Part shown: positions 28,415 through 37,938 of the stretch, in pieces | How positions within the stretch are numbered: position 1 is the stretch's first letter | Layout: each line of letters begins with the position of its first letter | Notes under the pieces: generated by a model | What the model was told of the DNA's origin: nothing | The model's input: the letters and a program-made list of their open reading frames with translations, nothing else | Databases searched by the model: none | Assembly (NCBI GenBank): GCA_020310875.1 | Contig: CM035413.1 | Location: forward strand, 188,451,355 to 188,515,354 | Direction: 5' to 3' | DNA: 64,000 nucleotides | DNA from: Ceratopteris richardii | Lineage: Eukaryota; Streptophyta; Polypodiopsida; Polypodiales; Pteridaceae | Program-made: the position numbers and the translations under genes

Positions 28415-30736
28415 CTAGCATATGTCGCCCCTGACAGACCTCTGTTCTATAGGGTGGTCGATGTAGTATTGGATGACATTGGTGGCTAATTCATGTTCTC
28501 CTATCCTTAAGCCTCTTGCTAGATCAGCTTCCAATGCATCCCAATTTATTGCACCGGGGACCTCTGGTTGCGGTGTGGTGTAGTACTCTGAGTACATGGC
28601 TTGTTCACAAGCAAAGAGATGGAGCAGGTGTGTTGGCTTCGGTGCGAAGACCTCCGAGTGATACTCCTAGAAACCTGATCTGAACATTTCTTCGAATGTC
28701 TGTTTGTAACATGCAAGGAGGTATTTGATGCATGCATGCCAAGCATAAGTCGCACGAATACTGGGGGTGGTGCTCATGTCATACACTAAATCGTAGTTTC
28801 CATTAGTGAACCCCGATAGACGTACCTGTGGTGCTGCTGCATTTCTAAAGGTTTTCAGTACTACTTGCATCATATCTAAAACCTTAAGCATCATTTGAGC
28901 TGCCACATCTGGCATGGGCTTCAATCGCGGCATCCAATGTCGAATTGTTCCCATCATGTATGCTACCGACAGTGGTCTCTGTGGTGGCGCAATGTACGGG
29001 TAGTTTAGCCATTCCTTGCATTGCGCGTTGTTCTGCACTTTGATATTGAATGCCTTCCAAGACCTGCGGCGTGGAACTGGACCGTAGCATGGATTGTATA
29101 GGAGATGTAAAGGCGCGTTGTTCCATGTGCGTAGCATTTCTGGATATGTCTCTAGAAGTTTCTGCCGCCAGGTGGGTTGACGAATTTTGCCTTTTTGCAC
29201 CTCTGGAGGAAGGTCTTCGGGTTGAAATTGGGTAGCAAAGGTAGGAATCTTACCCGTGACTCTCTGTATTTCTGCATTATAATCAGCTAGAATAATATAA
29301 TAAGGTGTGTATTGGAGTTCAGATGAGAGGATAAGGCGTCTCGATGACAGGTTCTTGAAGTAAGCAGATTGTAGCACAGTTTCCTCTATGACCCTCATGG
29401 CCTGATTTTGCACTACTGTTCGCTCTTCGTGAGAACTCCCGATTTCCTCCACTTGACGTAGCCATGGAGGCCGTGGTGCTTCGAATGTGTCCTGAGCTTC
29501 TTCTGTTTGTTGGCCTCCTCGAAAGGGTTGTGGGTCGTATTCTTCTTCAAATGTTTGTTCCACAGGAAGTTGTACTACTTCTTCGTCGGTGGGAGCCTCT
29601 GGAGGGGAAGGTGGTCACTCATATTGTAGTAGACGTGCTTGCAATTCGGTGACCTGTTTCTGGAGATCTTTTAAGGCCTTTGAGTCTGTGAGAAGTGAAG
29701 CCGCGGAGGAGGTGGTTTGAGAGGCTGCTGTTGTTTCTTTTTGGTGTTTCTACTTCAGTTGACCCAGTTCCTCTGATAGTTGGTCATGTGCTTCAAGCAG
29801 CATGGCATAGTCTTCCAATATGATCTTGATATTGTCGGGGGTCACTGCTTGAAACTTTGATGGGCTGATGGGTGCCCCAGGTGTGCTTTCGATAGCTGCT
29901 TCTAGGTTTTCCTGATTTTGTAATTGCAGGCGTCGATTCTCTTCATGAGCGGTAGCAAGATGTCGCTTGAGTAGGGCCATATTTCGCTGAAGCTTTGAAT
30001 TGCGTTCCAGCTGTGTCCGTAGATGACCTTCTACCACTTGTATTGCTTCCTGATCTGTGTTCTGTAACTGTACCTCCAATATGCTATGAGCCTCTTGGAG
30101 AGTTTGGAATTGTGTGTGGAGGCGAGCATTTTCCTCTTCTAGTGCAGCAAGGCGGTGTTGTAGTGTCTCCGAGTGCTCTTGCAGGCGTTCATTCTGTTGC
30201 TGGAGCTGATTGTAATCTGTCCTTAAGTTTGATATACAAGCTAGCATGGTGTCCAATGCATTGCCTATAGATGAAGGGGTGGTGTTTACAATGGAGGATG
30301 CATGGGAAGGGAATTGGGGAAGGGGAAGAGTGAATGATGTGTCTATTGAAGACGTGTGTGTGGGTGAAATTGGTGGAGGGGGAATGGGAGGAGGTGGAAG
30401 CGTGGGGGGAGGGGAAGGTGCCGTGGGTGGTGAAATGTCCATACTTTCAGGAGTGGGTGCGAGTGTGGGGTCTACCATGTATATTGGAATGGTAGGTGGT
30501 GTGTGTGTTAAAGTGGTGTATAGATGAGAAGTGGGGTTGGGGGCTGAAAATAAAGGGAAAGGATGAGACCTGGATTGAAAAGTTCTAGCAAGGAAGGCAT
30601 GGAGGGATTGGAGAAGTGGAGAGATGGTGGTTGGGGTTTGAGGTCGTAGAGGCGGGGAGGTCATGAAAGGTTGCGTGGCAGCAGGGAATCCCATGAATAT
30701 GGATCTAGAGTCAGGGTGACCTATGGCTGAGGGCAT
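28415..30736 (-). pseudogene. Extra ORF C: Pro-rich, coiled coil and C-terminal domain
   Basis: One reading frame spans this stretch with three stops (about 29748 TAG, about 29619 TGA, about 28665 TAG). Residues 1-140 are Pro/Ser/Thr-rich (TPPTIPIY, SPPPTLPPPPIPPPP). Residues 155-330 form a long coiled coil (QLQQQNERLQEHSETLQHRL and onward). The C-terminal 300 residues form the unrecognised domain with SWKAFNIKVQNN, WLNYPY, DMMQVVLKTF, YDMSTTPSIR, YAWH and CYKQTFEEMF, ending NWDALEADLARG. The order matches the copy at 4400-6980. No hydrophobic membrane segment is visible. Confidence 0.75.
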
Positions 30737-30762
30737 GGGGGATGGTTGTCCTAGGGCAGGCT

Positions 30763-31761
30763 CTATGAGCGATTCGGTGGATTGTGTAGTGATGGTGGTT
30801 GCTTCGGGTTATCAGAGGTGGAGAATAGGGTTGAACTAGAGATGGGAGTACGGAAGAGGAAGGTTTGTTCGGTGGGTTGAGTGGTCGAGGTGCTCTCCAC
30901 GGCTTCTGCTCTAGGAGGCGATGGTGGGGGTGTGGGTGGTAGTGGCTCGGTGGATTCCTCATGGGTGACTGGGTGCTCTTGGCTAGCAGTTTCTGTTGCT
31001 TGGGAGGTTGTCCCGATGGGTTCGGATGTAATAATTGCCCCTTCTGCCGTTGTAATGGGGATCTGGATATTCTTACCTAACCGTGGTCGTGTCTGGAATC
31101 TTCGTGGATCATATTGAACTGGAGACCTCCTAATGGCGGTCCGCACTGCTTCTACTACCCCATATGTTTCTGCCATTAATAAGAGACCTTCACTATATTC
31201 TGAGTCAACACCTGCTTCTTCCAACAGCTGAGTCATGAGTACTCTACTGCTCTGTTCGGTGAGCAGTTGTTGCGATCGCACTCGTTCCATGATTTGATAC
31301 AGCCTTCGGAGTTCTGCTGTATAGGCTGGGGCTTCAGTGGTCTCCTCTTCATATGCTCCTTCTTCTTCTAGGTGTCCTTGTTGTTGACCTTGCTGAGCGT
31401 CACTCCAATGTACATGGCGATCGTCTGTAGATTTTCTTCTTCTTTGTGAAGATGTGCCTTGTTCTTCTGCATCTGAATAAAACTCTACATCAGAGAGTTG
31501 TGTACTTTGTAAGAATGCTTCGAAGTCCTGGGGATCCATTCCTTCAGCATCTCCAGTTGTAGCAAATTCAAATTCAGATGGAGCAGGAGGAGCTGAAGGG
31601 GCAGCTTGTGTCATAGTTTCAGATCGAGAACTGGGTATCCTAATGGTAAAGGGAGGTACAGTGGCCTCCCCCCGTGGCGATACTTGAGGAGTAGTCAGAA
31701 CTTCCCTTGTCTGGACACAAGGGATCGCACCCCTCATGCGCTTGGATTGATGTGTGGACAT
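30763..31761 (-). CDS. Extra ORF B, MRGAIPC start, low-complexity
   Basis: This 332-codon open frame has a conserved internal start MRGAIPC at 31737 (MRGTIPC in the sister copy). It is acidic with a moderately conserved segment (TAELRRLYQIMERV...LLTEQSSRVLMTQLLEEAGVDSEY) and a Pro/Thr-rich C-terminus. It overlaps the end of the upstream extra ORF by about 120 bases in another frame and stops shortly before the next frame. It could be joined to its neighbours by frameshifting or splicing, or the frame changes could be mutations. Function unknown. Confidence 0.6.
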   Translation of the reverse strand: MSTHQSKRMRGAIPCVQTREVLTTPQVSPRGEATVPPFTIRIPSSRSETMTQAAPSAPPAPSEFEFATTGDAEGMDPQDFEAFLQSTQLSDVEFYSDAEEQGTSSQRRRKSTDDRHVHWSDAQQGQQQGHLEEEGAYEEETTEAPAYTAELRRLYQIMERVRSQQLLTEQSSRVLMTQLLEEAGVDSEYSEGLLLMAETYGVVEAVRTAIRRSPVQYDPRRFQTRPRLGKNIQIPITTAEGAIITSEPIGTTSQATETASQEHPVTHEESTEPLPPTPPPSPPRAEAVESTSTTQPTEQTFLFRTPISSSTLFSTSDNPKQPPSLHNPPNRS

Positions 31762-32746
31762 CTTGAGCTTCTTGTAATTGTGCCCAAGTTAAGGCACGTT
31801 CAATGGGAACATCGTATGCTAGGCACCGGTAAATAATGTGTGTGATTGCACAACAATAGTTCACCACTAATTTCCTAGAAGACCTTTTATTTGCTTCATA
31901 CAATTGATCTATAATCCATACGGGCAGCTTAATTGGTAACGCACCTGTCTCCGCTAAGTAGAGAGCGAACCAGATTCTTTTGTGTGGTTGTGTGAAGCGG
32001 TCTTGGCCGGGGAAAGCAAAATGTTGCATGCACATACGGAGAGGGATGGACACGTTTGGTGTGAGTGCTGCCATGTCTTTAAGCTTCAGTAGTTTCCTAT
32101 CCTTCATGTTAGTAGGAACGAGAGCATCCTTCTCAAAAGGTACATGTGTGCCATGCATATTCAAAGTAGAGCTCACCAACTCCAAGGTAAGTTCAAACCT
32201 CTTTAACTCGTTGTTGCCCAGCAAGGAAGGAAGAACAAATGATCCTGGTTTGTCCTTTTCTTCATTAGCTTGTAATGTGGAGACCAAATAATAGCATCGG
32301 AGGAGATCCGGTTTAGGTAGTGGTGCTTCAAAGTATTCTGCTAGCCCTGCACATTGCCATATGGTCTGGAGATCCTCTGTGTTCTGTAGAGTCTCAAACT
32401 CCTTGGAGAAAAATTGGAATCGAACCCATGATCTGTCATACTCGCACTTAGACTCCCATATATACTTGGCCTCTCCTAATGGACCTGGCATGCCATTGAA
32501 CCAATGAGAATTGGCATGGACTCTTTCTGTGATCCCTGTGGGTGGATCCGGTATCGGGATCTGCTGAAGGTGTTGCAGCTCCACAGGTCGTTCAGTTGGT
32601 GGCACATCAACAGGTAGACTATCCACATCAATTCCTGCAGTAAGTATTCCTACTTGGGAGCTCGGACCTGTCACTTCTGCCATGTTACTTCTTGCCTCCT
32701 GATTCTGTGAGAATATAGAAAAATGTGTTAACGTTGTAAAGGACAA
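31640..32746 (-). CDS. Extra ORF A, N-terminal globular domain, intact
   Basis: This 368-codon open frame is uninterrupted and is the most complete version of the conserved domain. A probable earlier Met is at about 32680 (MAEVTGPSSQ), after a poorly conserved leader. Conserved blocks are NSHWFNGMPGPLG, QFFSKEFETLQNTEDL, LLRCYYLVSTL, MHGTHVPFE, CMQHFAFPGQDRFTQPHKRI, WIIDQLYEA and CLAYDVPIERAL. The same blocks are seen at 7893-8855 and, more diverged, from 59409. It lies in the env-like position 3' of pol but has no signal peptide or membrane helix. A link to the plant PMD-like or 'putative plant transposon protein' domains is only a guess. Confidence 0.72.
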   Translation of the reverse strand: MSFTTLTHFSIFSQNQEARSNMAEVTGPSSQVGILTAGIDVDSLPVDVPPTERPVELQHLQQIPIPDPPTGITERVHANSHWFNGMPGPLGEAKYIWESKCEYDRSWVRFQFFSKEFETLQNTEDLQTIWQCAGLAEYFEAPLPKPDLLRCYYLVSTLQANEEKDKPGSFVLPSLLGNNELKRFELTLELVSSTLNMHGTHVPFEKDALVPTNMKDRKLLKLKDMAALTPNVSIPLRMCMQHFAFPGQDRFTQPHKRIWFALYLAETGALPIKLPVWIIDQLYEANKRSSRKLVVNYCCAITHIIYRCLAYDVPIERALTWAQLQEAQDVHTSIQAHEGCDPLCPDKGSSDYSSSIATGGGHCTSLYH

Positions 32747-33745
32747 GATAGAACCGTTTTTGTCCCCATTACAACATTATCATGAGGTTCGGGAGAGATT
32801 AGTAGGTTAATAAGTGCTCGGTGCTTGTGTGTGTAGTTAGGAATTGGGTGGACCTAAGAACTAAGTGGAATGATGTAGTGTGAGAGTGACGTAGTTAGTA
32901 GGTGGGCATGGATTTACAACTGGGGTCCAGGGGTTTATTACAAGTTTTAGGTTGCCAAATGCAGTGGATGGGCTTTGATCTTGATTTTGTGGAGACTCTG
33001 AAGAGTTTGATAGGGGTATCTGCTTGAAGATGAGGCTTTTTAGGGACCCATTTACAAGTGATTCTACCTGTCCTCATGGAAGAATATGTGTTCGTGCGTG
33101 ATGTGTAAGACTGGGCCTCAGATGTTTGAGTGAGTGAAACATGTTGTACCGGTTGTGGCCTTGGTGTAGCTATTTGAGCCCGCAAGCAAGCCTTAGGCAC
33201 CCAGATTTGTCGTGATTGTGGGCTGGCCTTCATTGACTTCTTGGGTACCCAAATAGACTTCACTTTGGCAGAAGAATTAATGAAGGACTTCTTATTAGTG
33301 TCGTGTTGTTGACTACTAATCAGAGGTTTTGGCCGTGGGGTCGGCCTGGTCTGAATAGGGTATTCGCCTTTTCACCTCCATACTTGTTTCCATGGCTGAA
33401 ACAATCTGCTTTGCTCCTTTTTTTGGCATCCAGTATAGGTAGTGTTCTGCTTCCTCTGTATTTGATCTGCCGTTGGTTGTTGCAACCTTCTGGTCTTTGG
33501 AAAAGAAGGGAGTTCCGTCCTCTCCCTGGCTCCGTTGTTGAGACAAGCCTCTTTCTGCATCATACAGTTTTGGACAAAAATAGCATTGTCAACTTCATGT
33601 GCGCCCCTGGAAGGACTAGGAGTTTGTGCCTTGCCTAGTTCCTTGAGTGCCTCATTTTCCAATTCAACTGTAATTCGGCTATGATCTACCCATACCTGAA
33701 GAAGTCCACTTCTTAGGTTGAGGTTGACTGCATGAACATAGATAC
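32747..33745 (-). pseudogene. Pol tail with W-x-P-K motifs
   Basis: After PR2 and its stop, several frames cover the tail. The stretch 33662-33372 has a Gln/Ser-rich block with PSFPK. The stretch 33263-32895 has SIWVPKK, RQIWVPK, CKWVPKK and CIWQPK, spaced 14-50 residues apart. The region 32747-32894 looks non-coding. The tail lies between PR2 and the extra ORF in every copy that reaches this far. Confidence 0.65.
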
Positions 33746-33749
33746 AGTC

Positions 33750-35759
33750 CTAACCCAAGACAAGAGGCTTAGTGAGGTCCTCATCTTGACACACTAGTAC
33801 TTTGACTGTCATCACTTCGTCTTGAATGGAGATGGGAAGATCCACCTTGCCCATGCAAGGGGTTTCCACACCTCCCAATCCTATGAGATATGCTTCTATA
33901 GGATTGACAGTTAATTTCAATTCTTGACAGTAAGACAACTTGACAGCACTAGTGGATGCACTTGAGTCAATCAAAGCTCTTACAATCTTTGCACCCTTTC
34001 CTTGTCCTACTCCTAGGGTTACAAAAGGCCGTCGGTCGATTATTCTATGGGAATGCCCACCTGAAGCCTCGCACATGGCCATAGGATAGCCTACAGATTC
34101 TTGAGTGTCAGGCATAGGCGGGTCTCTGCCTTGTCTCCTCAATTGCATTCGTCGGATGCGTTCTAAAGCTTCTGCCTGTGCTTCTCCTCTAATTCGTTTC
34201 TCTTCTTCTTTACGTTTCTTGGCAGTGTTGAGTCGATATAGCATCTCTTCAGTGAGGGGTTCTTGATATAACTTGACTCTGCATCCACATATGTAACTTG
34301 GTAGAATATCACCCTCTAGAGTGGCTAGTTGAACTGCGCCACTTATGGAGATTCTATTGATAATCATTGGCCCGTAACCTCTTTTCTCTAGTTTCCGTGC
34401 ATGCTGCTTCAATGTGTAGACTAGGACTAGGTCGCCTGCTTTCAAGCCTTTATCCTTCACATGTGTATCAAAATATGCCTTTTGCCTCTTCTTCGCTGCA
34501 TAGATTCCTGCTGTAGCTCTCAATCGTGTTTCGCCTAGACGTTCAAGATCAAAGATTCGAGAGGAGAGTTCATGGCCTGTCCAGTCATGCTCTTGTGCTA
34601 CCTTCAATGTAGGTATCAAAAAGTCCAGAGGTAGCACATCATTTTGGCCAAATACCATCTGAAAGGAGGTGGCTTGGAGTACCGTTTTATAGGCAACTTG
34701 GTATGCCCAAATAGCATGGTGTAGCTGTTTGTCCCAATCAGAGCGTTTATTGTTCACTAGTTTAGTCAGCACATTGCATAAGATCTTATTAGTGCTCTCA
34801 GCCTGGCGATTAGCTTGTGGATGATAGGGGGCCGATTTCTTATGTATCACCAAGAATTCTTGGAGAAGGTTTTCTATGACTTCATTCAAGAAGTGTGTGC
34901 CTCTATCACTCACCAACTCTATTGGCAATCCGTACCTCGTGAATACATTTTCAAATAAGAACTTTCTTGTTGTTTGAGCATCATTTTTTGTAGTAGCTTT
35001 CACTTCTACCCACTTGGTTAGATAGTCTATGGCCTCAATGATATATTCAGCATGTGAACCCTTAGCTGGGGGATTAATAGGACCAACAAAGTCTATTCCC
35101 CATTTAGAGAACACACATCCGACCATCATAGGCTTCAGTGGCATCTCATCTTTGCGTATAGGGTACTGAGTTCTATGACAAACATCAGACCGTTTCACAT
35201 AGGTATGTGCATCCATGTGAAGGGTTGGCCACCAAAAGCCCGCAAATAGTATTGCCTTGATTACCCGATCTGGTCCAAAGTGTCCCCCTGCTACACCTTG
35301 GTGAGCAGTATCCAAGATTTTGAGATATTCACTCTCATGGACACATAGTCTCAGGTAACCATCTTTACCACGCTTGTATAGATTATCACCAATGAGTGAA
35401 TAATCTTGGGCTTCTTGTTCTAAACTCCTTTGCCTAGCCAGAGTCATGTCTGGAGGGAATGTTTTCGTCCTTAAGAAGGATACTAGTGGTACACTCCAAT
35501 CTGGCACTATGGACACTTGATAAAGAGTGGCATGTTCCACAGGTGGTTTAGTGCAGCAGATTGGGCATTCCTTGCACAACTTTTGGACATCAGCCTCCAT
35601 AGTCGGCCAATGCACTCCGAGTCTCCTTAGTGTCTGTAAGGTTCGTTGCTTCGAGTAGTGTTGCTCTAATGCACCTACATGTGCTAAATGCAACCATTTA
35701 GTGTACTCGTCCTCTTCTACACAACAAGCCAAGATCCCTTGATCTGTCTGTTTGTACAT
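33750..35759 (-). CDS. pol: HHCC - HHCC - integrase - PR2 polyprotein segment
   Basis: This 669-codon frame has a first zinc module H27-x6-H34-x30-C65-x2-C68. The second has H153-x6-H160 but Ser191 in place of the first Cys (C194 kept). The core has D223, D285 and E321, again 35 residues apart. The C-terminal module has GYGPMIINRISISGAVQLAT. PR2 follows with ALIDSSASTSA, so the D-S-G triad is D-S-S. The frame ends at a TAG inside LVLG-[stop]-DC, where the sister copy has Gln. The upstream frame overlaps at 35698-35759 because of a small deletion. Confidence 0.88.
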   Translation of the reverse strand: MYKQTDQGILACCVEEDEYTKWLHLAHVGALEQHYSKQRTLQTLRRLGVHWPTMEADVQKLCKECPICCTKPPVEHATLYQVSIVPDWSVPLVSFLRTKTFPPDMTLARQRSLEQEAQDYSLIGDNLYKRGKDGYLRLCVHESEYLKILDTAHQGVAGGHFGPDRVIKAILFAGFWWPTLHMDAHTYVKRSDVCHRTQYPIRKDEMPLKPMMVGCVFSKWGIDFVGPINPPAKGSHAEYIIEAIDYLTKWVEVKATTKNDAQTTRKFLFENVFTRYGLPIELVSDRGTHFLNEVIENLLQEFLVIHKKSAPYHPQANRQAESTNKILCNVLTKLVNNKRSDWDKQLHHAIWAYQVAYKTVLQATSFQMVFGQNDVLPLDFLIPTLKVAQEHDWTGHELSSRIFDLERLGETRLRATAGIYAAKKRQKAYFDTHVKDKGLKAGDLVLVYTLKQHARKLEKRGYGPMIINRISISGAVQLATLEGDILPSYICGCRVKLYQEPLTEEMLYRLNTAKKRKEEEKRIRGEAQAEALERIRRMQLRRQGRDPPMPDTQESVGYPMAMCEASGGHSHRIIDRRPFVTLGVGQGKGAKIVRALIDSSASTSAVKLSYCQELKLTVNPIEAYLIGLGGVETPCMGKVDLPISIQDEVMTVKVLVCQDEDLTKPLVLG

Positions 35760-36207
35760 GCTTCCTGCCGATATGGTACTTCTGGGCTTTTACTACCTCT
35801 CTACCTTGAGTGTTTATTACTGAGTGGTTAGGCCCGTATGTCAATACTGGCACTAATGGCTTAGCCCACTGAGGTATTACTTCCAAATTAAACAAGTAAG
35901 CATCGGGAAGATCATCCGATACTCCTTGTGGGGCTTCTCCGGATGTGAGCCTAGAGAGATGATCTGCTCTCAAATGAGTCTTGCCTTTTCTCACCACTAC
36001 CTCAAAGTCATATTCCATTAGTAAGAGGAACCATCTCACCAATCTACCTGTGTTGCATGGCTTGTTTACCAAGTATAGTAGAGCTTGATGATCAGTAAAA
36101 AATTTAAACTTATTTGCAAGCAAATAATGTCTAAACTTTTTAACCGCATACACCATGCCCAACCCCTCTTGTTCGGTAGTGGTATAGTTTCGCTCAGCTG
36201 CATTCAA
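35698..36207 (-). CDS. pol: RNase H, C-terminal two-thirds
   Basis: This segment covers RNase H from the TTTEQEGL Glu through TDHQALLYL, GRLVRWFLLLMEYDFEVVVRKGKTHLRADHLSRL and the spacer to the first zinc module. Its start is set by a TAG (36208) in a codon that is Gln in intact copies, so it is a broken part of the larger polyprotein. A one- or two-base deletion near 35775 sends the frame into a wrong reading for its last 20 residues. Confidence 0.85.
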   Translation of the reverse strand: MNAAERNYTTTEQEGLGMVYAVKKFRHYLLANKFKFFTDHQALLYLVNKPCNTGRLVRWFLLLMEYDFEVVVRKGKTHLRADHLSRLTSGEAPQGVSDDLPDAYLFNLEVIPQWAKPLVPVLTYGPNHSVINTQGREVVKAQKYHIGRKHVQTDRSRDLGLLCRRGRVH

Positions 36208-37761
36208 CTATCTACTCGCATAGGCAATGGGAAGATCCATATTACCTTCACCAGTAGGTTGTGCAAGCACACATCCAATGGCATAATTGGATGCATCCAC
36301 ATGCACATGGAAGGGCTTATTCCAATCTGGTGTAGTCAAGATTGGTGCTGAGCATAATCGCCATTTGAGCTCATTGAAAGAGTTCTCACATTCCTCAGTC
36401 CACTCAAAGTTTGTCAGAAGTCCGTACAGAGGCTTTGCAATGATGGCATACATGTGAATGAAACGTCGGTAATAACCACAATGCCCCATGAAAGCTTGCA
36501 CTTCCTTGACATTCTTTGGCCTAGGTAGTTCTGCAATAGCCCTCACCTTCTCTTCGTCAGTGGAGATGCCGTTCTTTGACACTATGTGTCCTAAAATCTT
36601 GCCTTGCCTGACCATGAAAACACACTTTTCTGGGTTCAGGCAGACTTGATATTCTCTACATTTGTCAAAGATTTGCCTGAGTTCAAGTATATGTGTTTGT
36701 CTAATGTTGGAATGAGCACAGAGATCATCAACATAGACTTCCAAATTCTTTCTCAAGAACTCTTTAAACACATGGCACATCAATCTCTGGAAGGTTGCGG
36801 GAGCATTGGTAAGCCCGAATGGCATTACCCTAAAAGTGAATATGCCCCACTTTGTGGCAAAAGCCGTTTTATGCTGATCTTCTGGTGCAATGGCCACTTG
36901 ATTGTAGCCAGAGAACCCATCTAGGAAGCTATACACTTCCTTGCCTGCCACCCTTTCTAATAGATGCTCAGTGATAGGAAGCGGGTAATTATCCCTGATC
37001 ATGGCTGCGTTAACCTTCTTCAAGTTAATGCATACTTGTAATTTGCCGTTCTTCTTGGGCACCACTACAATTGGGGATACCCATTCAGTGTGCTCAATTT
37101 CATAGATAAATCCAGCTTCAACCAAGCGGTCTATCTCTTCTTTGATGTTGGCAACATAGTTGTCATTGTATGTGTATGGCTTTTGTTTTGAGGGTCTGGC
37201 CTCTGTAGTCATGGGAATCATATGTGAGCATATGTCCGGGTCCACTCCTTTCAAATCCTTGTAACTCCAAGTGAATACATCTCTGTATTCTCTTAGCAAG
37301 GCTATTAGCTCTTGTTCTTCCTCTTCTGTCAGGTCATGGCCTATGTACATGCATCTCTCTTCCCCTTCTTCTATGGCTACCACTATTTTCTTAGTGTTTT
37401 CTTTGTTATCATAGGCCTCCCCCGATTGCGCCTCTCGTTTAGGCATTCTAATCATGACTCTCCTGTCGTCTATCTCATACTTCTTAAAATTTTCTTGGAC
37501 CTCAAACAAAGATTCTTCCTCTTCTGGTGTGACTTCTTTCTTCTTCCTTTTCTTTCCTTCTTCCTTAGGGGTTACATGTGTGGCTAGCCTTACATCGTTT
37601 GTAAGCTCTCCGTGCCTCTGGGATTGAAATTCCACTTCATAGAAGTATTCTTCATCTGATGCAAAAGGTGGGTCCATAATAATTGACTCTAGACCGGAGT
37701 CACTCGCATCCTCAAACGCATCAGGGCTAGGTTCGCATTCTTCTAAAACTGCCTCTCCCAT
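36208..37761 (-). CDS. pol: Reverse transcriptase and start of RNase H
   Basis: This 517-codon frame begins with an acidic linker (1-160), then RT: DLKGVDPDICSH (169-180), VVVPKKNGKLQVCIN (232-246), FLDGFSGYNQ (279-288), FGLTNAPATFQ (315-325), catalytic YVDD (343-346) and ILGHIVSKNG (389-398). The RNase H start has D489 in HVDAS. All catalytic residues are present. The RT motif style is closest to the plant Tat/Athila branch (inference from motifs). The frame is cut from the protease frame by the 67-base repeats at 37741-37938. Confidence 0.9.
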   Translation of the reverse strand: MGEAVLEECEPSPDAFEDASDSGLESIIMDPPFASDEEYFYEVEFQSQRHGELTNDVRLATHVTPKEEGKKRKKKEVTPEEEESLFEVQENFKKYEIDDRRVMIRMPKREAQSGEAYDNKENTKKIVVAIEEGEERCMYIGHDLTEEEEQELIALLREYRDVFTWSYKDLKGVDPDICSHMIPMTTEARPSKQKPYTYNDNYVANIKEEIDRLVEAGFIYEIEHTEWVSPIVVVPKKNGKLQVCINLKKVNAAMIRDNYPLPITEHLLERVAGKEVYSFLDGFSGYNQVAIAPEDQHKTAFATKWGIFTFRVMPFGLTNAPATFQRLMCHVFKEFLRKNLEVYVDDLCAHSNIRQTHILELRQIFDKCREYQVCLNPEKCVFMVRQGKILGHIVSKNGISTDEEKVRAIAELPRPKNVKEVQAFMGHCGYYRRFIHMYAIIAKPLYGLLTNFEWTEECENSFNELKWRLCSAPILTTPDWNKPFHVHVDASNYAIGCVLAQPTGEGNMDLPIAYASR

Positions 37762-37938
37762 GATTGGCTCTATGGAGAAGACAGAAATGTCATAGCCATC
37801 CTCATCCTTCTAAAACTGCCTCTCCCATGATTGGCTCTATGGAGAAGATAGAAATGTCATAGCCATCCTCATTCTTCTAAAACTGCCTCTCCCATGATTG
37901 GCTCTATGGAGAAGACAGAAATGTCATAGCCGTGAGGT
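37741..37938. repeat. 67-base tandem repeat, about 2.9 copies
   Basis: Units start at 37741, 37808 and 37875 (each starting TTCTAAAACTGCCTCTCCCA) and are nearly identical. The unit codes part of the acidic linker (GYDISVFSIEPIMGEAVLEE region). Two extra copies add 134 bases, which is not a multiple of three, so protease 1 and RT are put in different frames. Near identity suggests a recent slippage or unequal event. Confidence 0.92.

Noticed and set aside
28415-32746. Extra ORF as a retroviral-type envelope gene
   Set aside because: The position is env-like, but I see no signal peptide, transmembrane helix, or furin-like site. The sequence is soluble, Pro-rich and coiled-coil.
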